Source of the DNA: Allodiplogaster sudhausi | Lineage: Eukaryota > Nematoda > Chromadorea > Rhabditida > Diplogasteridae | Direction: 5' to 3' | Assembly: GCA_945643635.1 (NCBI GenBank) | Contig: CALZFC010000001.1 | Location: 966,001-1,030,000, forward strand | Length of the DNA: 64,000 bases | Part shown: positions 57,725 through 64,000 of the stretch, piece by piece | Numbering within the stretch: position 1 is the first letter of the stretch | How the letters are laid out: each line of letters opens with the position of its first letter | Notes under the pieces: model-generated | The model's input: only the letters and a program-made list of their open reading frames with translations | Database searches by the model: none | Told to the model about the DNA's origin: nothing | Translations under genes and position numbers: made by a program

Positions 57725-59206
57725 TCCGTGTTTTTTCGACGATCCAATTATTGATTTTTCAACCATGCTTACTCTCTCACACTTCTTTCTTGCATACTTA
57801 CGTATGTAGGTATATCAAGAATGAAAGTGCACAGTTTTTTATTGATTAATTGTTTTCAGATTTTTCTCTATTTTTTTTCAAAGATAATATATCTACAATT
57901 AATATTTTCTCCTTCTCCATCACTGTTGTGTGATTTCCATTTTCGTATGAATATTTAAAAATTTACTCTCATGGAACTTTCAATTGGTGGCTACGCTATT
58001 CAATATATTCATTATACGTATTTTCATGAAATGCTGAAGACATTTCGGAAATTCATTGGAAATTCATTCTATATATATCTATTTATTGATCATCACACTT
58101 AGTATTGCCATTTACGCTTCTCTTCATTTATTTCATGTCAAACCACAAACGCTTACACTGATGATTGTTATCGTATTGTTCCTCTTGAATAAAATTCACA
58201 AAGAAAAGAAAACGTTCGGATGAAGTCTAACATGTGTTTTTTTTTATCTGTATGACAAAGTTCTATTTCTCGAATTATTTCCGCTGTTGTTGTTGTCAGG
58301 TGAACAAGTATGTATGTATATAGAAATGCTATAAATTCATTGTTAAATATTGTTAAATAGTAAAGAACTTAATCTCAACACATGCCTCTATCTCGATGGA
58401 ATCCATAAAAGTACACATGCCATCTCGATTTTTTTCCATTTATCTCCCTCGCTCACATTTTCTCAAGCGACATATTTTTTTCTGTTCTTTCTATCTCTCC
58501 CCTTATCTCACTCAATCTCTCGTGCACCCTCTCCCTCTATTTTCTTTCTTTCTTTTTTTCTTTTCATTCTTTCTCTCCTTCACTCTCTCTACGCCTCCCT
58601 ATCTTTCTCTCCCTTCATCTCTCTCCATCTTTCTCTCTCTCTCTCGCTCTCTCTCTCTCTCTCACCCACTCCATCTTCTCTCTCATTACTCCGCTGTCAC
58701 GATCCTCCATTAGCGAGAGTCCAGTAGCCGTGTTCGGTTTACTTTACTGCTTGAAAAAACACTTGCCACGAGGTGGTGGCAACTGCAAGCAATTAAGAGC
58801 TGCCAAAAATAGAATGATTCCTGTGGTCGTTAGTTGTCTCTCTCGCTCTCACTCTCTCTCTCATTCACTCTCACACTCTCTCTCACTCACACTCTCTCTC
58901 TCATTCACTCTCACACTCTCTCTCACTCACACTCTCTCTCATTCACTCTCTCACACTGTCTCACTCTCATTCTGTCTCTCACTATCTCTCTCACTCTCTT
59001 ACTCTCTCTTTCTCTCTCTCTTTCTCTCTTTCCTACCTTCTTACCGTCTCCTTCTCTTCAGAACAGCACTGGAAATCATTACCATCTCACAAAACCTTCT
59101 CTTTCCCTCCTGTACATGTTTCATTATTCTGATAGATCACTTCACTCCCTTTTCTTTCTTTATGTCTCCTTACTTTTCTCGCTCATTTTCTCTCTCTCCA
59201 TTCTCT

Positions 59207-59237
<31 letters not shown>

Positions 59238-59987
59238 TTCTCTCTCTCTCTTTCTCCTCTCTCTCTCCTCTTCAATCTTCCACTGTCCGCCCCATTTGCA
59301 TCCCCTGAGAGATCAAAGATGCTCGCCGCAGCGGCTGGCTACTCTAATCCAGTAGTGCTCGTATTTGCCACTCATCTCCGCCTCTCTCTCTCACTCTCTC
59401 GCCCTCTCTCTCTCTCTCTCGTCCTTTCTCTATTCTCTCTCTCTCTCTCGCCTTTCTCTCTATTCTCTCTTCCGTCTCTATTATCTCTCTCTATTCTCTC
59501 TCTCACATTCTCTCTCTCCCTCCCATTTCTTTGTCCGTTCGCCAGAGTGCTCTACCCAACAAGGACTTCGATGGATCCCTCATGATACAGCAAGAACTCC
59601 GAATAAGAATGAGCTGCCGCGGTGATTCCGCCTCAGCACATTCCGTGTCTTCGTAACTCTGGAATGGGTTTGGGTTTTTAGAAGATCTCTGTCTATCTCT
59701 TTCCGTCTCTCTTTCTCTCTCCGTCTCTCTCTCTCTCTCTCTGTCTTTTTCTCCTCTCTCTCTCTTCTTCTCTCAATTCATCTTTTTATCTTGTCTCTCT
59801 CTCTCTCTCATTCTCCACCAAAACCTTTTCTACATTCATTTTCTTACTGATGTCATGCCTACAAGTTTCTTTTTCCTAGCACAGGATTTCTTGGCATGTG
59901 ATCTGTATTTTACCATCTATTTCTCGAAATGAGGAACGTCCATTCCCTCTTCGTCTGCACTAATTCTCTTGCCGTTCTCTCTCTCTG

Positions 59988-60027
<40 letters not shown>

Positions 60028-60216
60028 ACTCTCATTCTTGTATTTCACAATTTTCCAATTAAAAGCGAGAAACTAAGTAGGAGCGGACAGTTGCCGTCTA
60101 GAAACATGTATGTATGTATAATCATCATGCGAGCCAGAACTATAAACAATTATCTTTTTATCAATCACCCTCTCTATTTCTTTCCCTCTTGCTCTTTCCT
60201 AATCTCCACACATCTA

Positions 60217-60259
<43 letters not shown>

Positions 60260-60696
60260 CTCAACTTATCTTTTTTTGTTGACAAGCAGGTATTACCCTC
60301 TGATTTATAAATCTATATACATATGTACATTTTTTTGCCAATGTTTTATATTATAGATTCGCTCAACGTACACTTGTGTTTAGTCTGTTGCGCTACTGCA
60401 AAAAAAATTTTACATAATAAAAGATGAATACCGCGTCAAGAATTTTTTATACAATATCTACCATGTTTTTTTGAGAAGTCGCTATTCGAGCGAGTGGATA
60501 AATTAGAGCAGACATTCTATTAGAAATACCGTATTATATTAGGAATGCATTAGAAAGCTGAAAAGTTGGGTAGATAAGTTTCTTTCCTCATCTACACTCT
60601 CATCGGCTGGTACTCAGGCATCAAATTCTCCGATCCATACATATACGTATATATATGTATGTATGTACATAAGTCTCCGATCCATACATATACGTA
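57725..60696. other. Intergenic region rich in (CT)n tracts
   Basis: Major pyrimidine tracts: 58494-58700, 58840-59035, 59155-59280, 59380-59530, 59695-59815, 59970-60030 and 60217-60255. TATG-rich short repeats lie near 60640-60695. All long open frames here are Leu/Ser repeat artefacts. No exon was recognised between the tracts. Confidence 0.65.
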
Positions 60697-61084
60697 TATG
60701 ACGCGATTTGCGAGAGTATCAAAAAGGCCGGGGACCCGGCAAAATTAGATTTCGCTTAAAAGCTGTTTATAGGTACTTTTTAACACGGGGAAACGAATGG
60801 AATGGGTCCGGGAGTCTAAAAACGCCATTTCGGCGAGCTGTGCGAGATTTAAAATGTGAGTGCCCGGTGAGGCTTGCCGAGATGGCCGCACATTCGCGTT
60901 CGCTGTTTCGCGCAAAATAAAGCTATTTTCGTGAAATTTTGGTATTACATAGACAAGATATTGTTTTAAAAAGCTGCTCAATTAGAATTTGAAAATATTC
61001 ACTTTTAGGACCTCAGCGGCCTCTAGACTTTGAGGAAGCGCCGTTAGCTTAAATGGCATTATGTCATGGGTTTTCTATTTTAAG

Positions 61085-61125
61085 TTGTAGAGCTGAAAAT
61101 TCTCTATCGAATGAGCTATCGTGTG
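61085..61125 (-). other. A-box-like tRNA motif in the inverted-repeat arm
   Basis: The minus strand reads GATAGCTCATTCGATAGAG, a good tRNA A-box and D-loop. The mirror copy is near 63365-63395. No B-box follows at the expected distance, so this is only a half module. Confidence 0.35.
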
Positions 61126-62173
61126 CCTGATATTCACGAGGTCTAAGATGTTTCTCAGCCATTTAACTGTTCAGTACCAGCGCATCGGCGCGCACTTCGC
61201 ATATGCGCTGCCCCCGCTGGAAGTCCAACTCAATCGATATTCCGCCGAAAGGCACTTGAGGAAACTTCTTTCGTGCATTAACGTATCTTTTCACTTTTTC
61301 TTTTAATGTCTTGTATAAGATGGTTTGTTTTATGTATCTTTCGTTATGTATATTCTGTTATAATACAGCTTTCCTCGCTTATTTAGCTATAATGAGCTGT
61401 TTTGTATCTCGTGGATTCGCTCCATCGGTGTCAGCGTCGTTTCGTTTTCGCCCACGTACTACCTGCGATGGAACGTTCATCAAGTCTGTTATTATACTTG
61501 TAAATATGTTATTTTTTCCCCCATTTATAACCAGTCAGTCAAATGAGCGCATAAAATTATAACCACGGATGTCCGACGCATGCACAAGAAGCGAGCAAAA
61601 ACGAAAAACCTCACAGAACTTTATCCCATTCAGTTGTGGTTAAGCTAGCCCCCTCCCACTGTTGCGCTGTCCAGACTCCAGAGGATCATTGGAACTAACG
61701 CTAATATAAAAAGGGCGGGGGCTGTTTAACTATTAGGGAGGAAGCAGGTAAAGCTTGCTTTTGCTGTTTAACTGCTCTCTCGGTCGGAACCTCCCTCGGT
61801 CATCGCTGCCTTCATACTCTCTCTATATCGAAAAAGCCGGATAGTGTCGGTTGCGTGACTCGTTATGCATGCTTCCAAACGCCTAAGAATTCTTCCTTGA
61901 AAATGTCAGGAAACAACTCTGAGTAAAAAGGCGCCCTAAAAAAGGCGGATATTTTGAATGCCGAACCACTTTTACCGAGTGCTGTGCAACACTGACCCAG
62001 TCAGTTAGATAATGGGATGACAAGGGAGGGCTAATGTGAAGACCCTTGCTGTCTAAAATTAAAGTTATCTGTTTTATGCCGATCGGTCAGCTTATAATTA
62101 AGTTTCATAATTATAAGATTCAGCTATCAATGGCTTATGTGTACTTTCTTTTCTCGACGTAAGAGTAATGCAG

Positions 62174-63190
62174 AATTTCCACGCTTCTCGATGATGCTGA
62201 TTGCGAGCTCTATGGGTGCAGGAACAAAGCAGACTTGCTTTTCATTCGCGGTGTTGCAGAGTATTACGATTGGGACGATTTGGTGACTAAATGCAATCAA
62301 AGTTTTTTTTAAACACTTTCTAACAGAAGTCTTTTCAAGCAAACCTGAACCGAATCTAGTTTTTAACATTTCAGCCCGATGATGTACTCGAGTCTTGTGT
62401 CTGTGAGACCCATTTGTATGAGTTGGGCGAAGGATGGGAAGATCAGAATTACAAGCATGTACTGACTAAGGTGCAGCTAATAACAGATTATTTTATAAAA
62501 CGAAAACGAAAAAACCGGCAATCGCCCTTCAATTGACGCCGAAGCCAGGGCTTACATACAGGTACATACATACTTTGCCTAATCTATGAAATATTCTAAG
62601 AGGAATAAGCCGACATTAAAACTCAATATAATTTTTGGAGTTGACCATAAAAGTCATAATTAAATAGATGTAATCTTGAAATAATCAAGAGTTAAATCTA
62701 AATATTTCAGATCGCCACAGAGCAGTGCTGGGCCGCGGAGAAGAGGGCGGATGCGGCCATGATTGTGAAGCAGATGTGCGCAGTTGCGGAAAACGGGCGC
62801 CCCAGATTTCGTCCAAGACAAATACCAACAACGCAGCAGGCTCACGGAGTGGTATTGCGACACTGAAGCTCTTGCAAGCATTTCCCGATATGAAGGGAAA
62901 TCGAGGAGTGAAGGATTCGGGAGTGCCGGAAGTGGACGAGGAGGAGGAGGATGAAGAACCATTCACCCCAGACCCTGAGGAGCTTGTGAGCAAAATTGAG
63001 AGCATGAAGGGCGAACTTTTCGCAACAGATGAGGTATCCTTGAGCCCGCTAAGAAGATTAAGAAGTAATTTGAATAATCAACAAGGTTTTACCGTTCTGA
63101 ATTTTTTAATGTATTTAATTTCTAATTATTGGTTGTTGCTATCGGTTTCATTAAAGTTATATTTTCGCTTAATTTTTGCATATTATTAAA
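62174..63190 (+). CDS. Spliced coding sequence carried inside the inverted-repeat element (unrecognised, Cys-containing)
   Basis: Three exons join in phase: 62174-62282 (DADCELYGCRNKADLLFIRG, then AEYYDWDDL), 62375-62470 (PDDVLESCVCETHLYELGEG) and 62711 onward (IATEQCWAAEKRADAAMIVK). The frame from 62711 stops near 62862. A different frame then stays open through KLLQAFPDMKGNRG, an acidic EVDEEEEDEEPF block and EELVSKIESMKGELF to about 63040, and on to 63189. The switch is a one-base break or an unseen intron. The spaced C..C and CxCxxH residues resemble a small zinc-binding DNA-binding domain such as a THAP-like fold, but I do not assign a family. No start codon or complete transposase is identified. 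Confidence 0.5.
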
Positions 63191-63805
63191 TAAAGTGAAT
63201 AAAGAACGGAGATGCACGAAAGAAGTTTCCTCAAGTGCCTTTCGGCGGAATATCGATTGAGTTGGACTTCCAGCGGGGGCAGCGCATATGCGAAGTGCGC
63301 GCCGATGCGCTGGTACTGAACAGTTAAATGGCTGAGAACATCTTAGACCTCGTGAATATCAGGCACACGATAGCTCATTCGATAGAGAATTTTCAGCTCT
63401 ACAACTTAAAATAGAAAACCCATGACATAATGCCATTTAAGCTAACGACGCTTCCTCAAAGTCTAGAGGCCGCTGAGGTCCTAAAAGTGAATATTTTCAA
63501 ATTCTAATTGAGTAGCTTTTTAAACAATATCTTGTCTATTTAATACCAAAATTTCACGAAAATAGCTTTATTTTGCGCGAAACAGCGAACGCGAATGTGC
63601 GGCCATCTCGGCAAGCCTCACCGGGCACTCACATTTAAAATCTCGCACAGCTCGCCGAAATGGCGTTTTTAGACTCCCGGACCCATTCCATTCGTTTTCC
63701 CCGTGTTAAAAAGTACCTATAAACAGCTTTTAAGCGAAATCTAATTTTGCCGGGTCCCCGCTCTTAAGCGTCCTTACGATTCTCTCGCAAATCGCGTCAT
63801 ATATA

Positions 63806-64000
63806 TGTACGTATGTATAATCGTGATCTTGTTCATTCTATTTGTAGTCCCCCTGTTAAAATCTTAATCTACTTTTACACTTACTACATATTGGGCTGTC
63901 GTTCTTGCAATTAAGCGAAAACAGCATTTAAATCGAACAATTTTAGAAACATAATCGATGAATAAAATAAATTTTACATGTAAATATTGTGTCTTAATTA
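63806..64000. other. AT-rich sequence to the window end
   Basis: TATG-rich start, then nothing recognisable. Confidence 0.5.

Larger units (their letters stand above)
60697..63805. mobile_element. Transposable element with about 590-bp terminal inverted repeats and internal coding exons
   Basis: The left arm (60697-61279) and right arm (63212-63805) are near-exact reverse complements from TGACGCGATTTGCGAGAG at the edges to cgaaaggcacttgaggaaac at the inner ends. Flanks are TA-rich (tatatgacgcg and cgcgtcatata), consistent with a TA target site, though the symmetry hides the exact boundary. About 1.9 kb lies between the arms and contains a spliced gene. A solo remnant of the same terminus occurs near 5210-5253. 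Confidence 0.85.

Overview
The window is nuclear DNA from a chromadorean-type nematode. The evidence is a chemoreceptor of the nematode-specific Srt family, a cuticle collagen, a nematode-style astacin with EGF and CUB domains, short GT-AG introns, and a DIRS/PAT-type tyrosine-recombinase retrotransposon. Base composition is AT-rich outside exons, and long (CT)n/(GA)n tracts fill many introns and intergenic stretches. No bacterial feature, CRISPR array or rRNA was seen.

Layout. 1-1.8 kb: 5' part of a secreted histidine acid phosphatase (minus). 4.2-5.1 kb: a cuticle collagen (plus) with frame breaks. 6.0-10.6 kb: a complete ten-exon srt chemoreceptor (minus). 11.9-16.5 kb: a DIRS/PAT-like retrotransposon with split direct repeats. 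17.9-19.3 kb: ribosomal protein eL39 and the mitoribosomal CHCH protein mS37 (minus), closely spaced and both damaged. 20.7-23.4 and 27.8-29.6 kb: two copies of a palindromic element bounded by TTAA. 23.7-26.3 kb: paralog A of an unrecognised membrane-protein family (minus). 29.9-33.5 kb: a 13-exon astacin-family protein with lost catalytic residues (plus). 34.9-36.0 kb: a small signal-anchored protein (minus). 38-44.2 kb: a TTP/OMA-like tandem CCCH zinc-finger protein (minus). 47.2-52.1 kb: a plus-strand membrane-protein gene carrying two insertions: an inverted duplicate of the 3' half of the CCCH gene (47.8-50.4 kb) and a 1.1-kb DNA transposon (50.5-51.6 kb). 53.3-54.2 kb: a hAT-like remnant. 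54.5-57.7 kb: paralog B, an intact 358-codon reading frame, with a 22-copy minisatellite against its exon-5 acceptor. 60.7-63.8 kb: a 3.1-kb element with roughly 590-bp terminal inverted repeats that encloses spliced coding sequence.

Two themes recur. First, repeats and mobile elements reshape genes: a tandemly amplified splice acceptor, an intron fragment copied into an exon, and a transposon inside an exon. Second, many otherwise convincing reading frames are broken by single-base indels, several at C homopolymers, so some broken genes may be assembly errors. Exon models were made by eye from splice motifs, reading-phase agreement and family resemblance. No database search was run.
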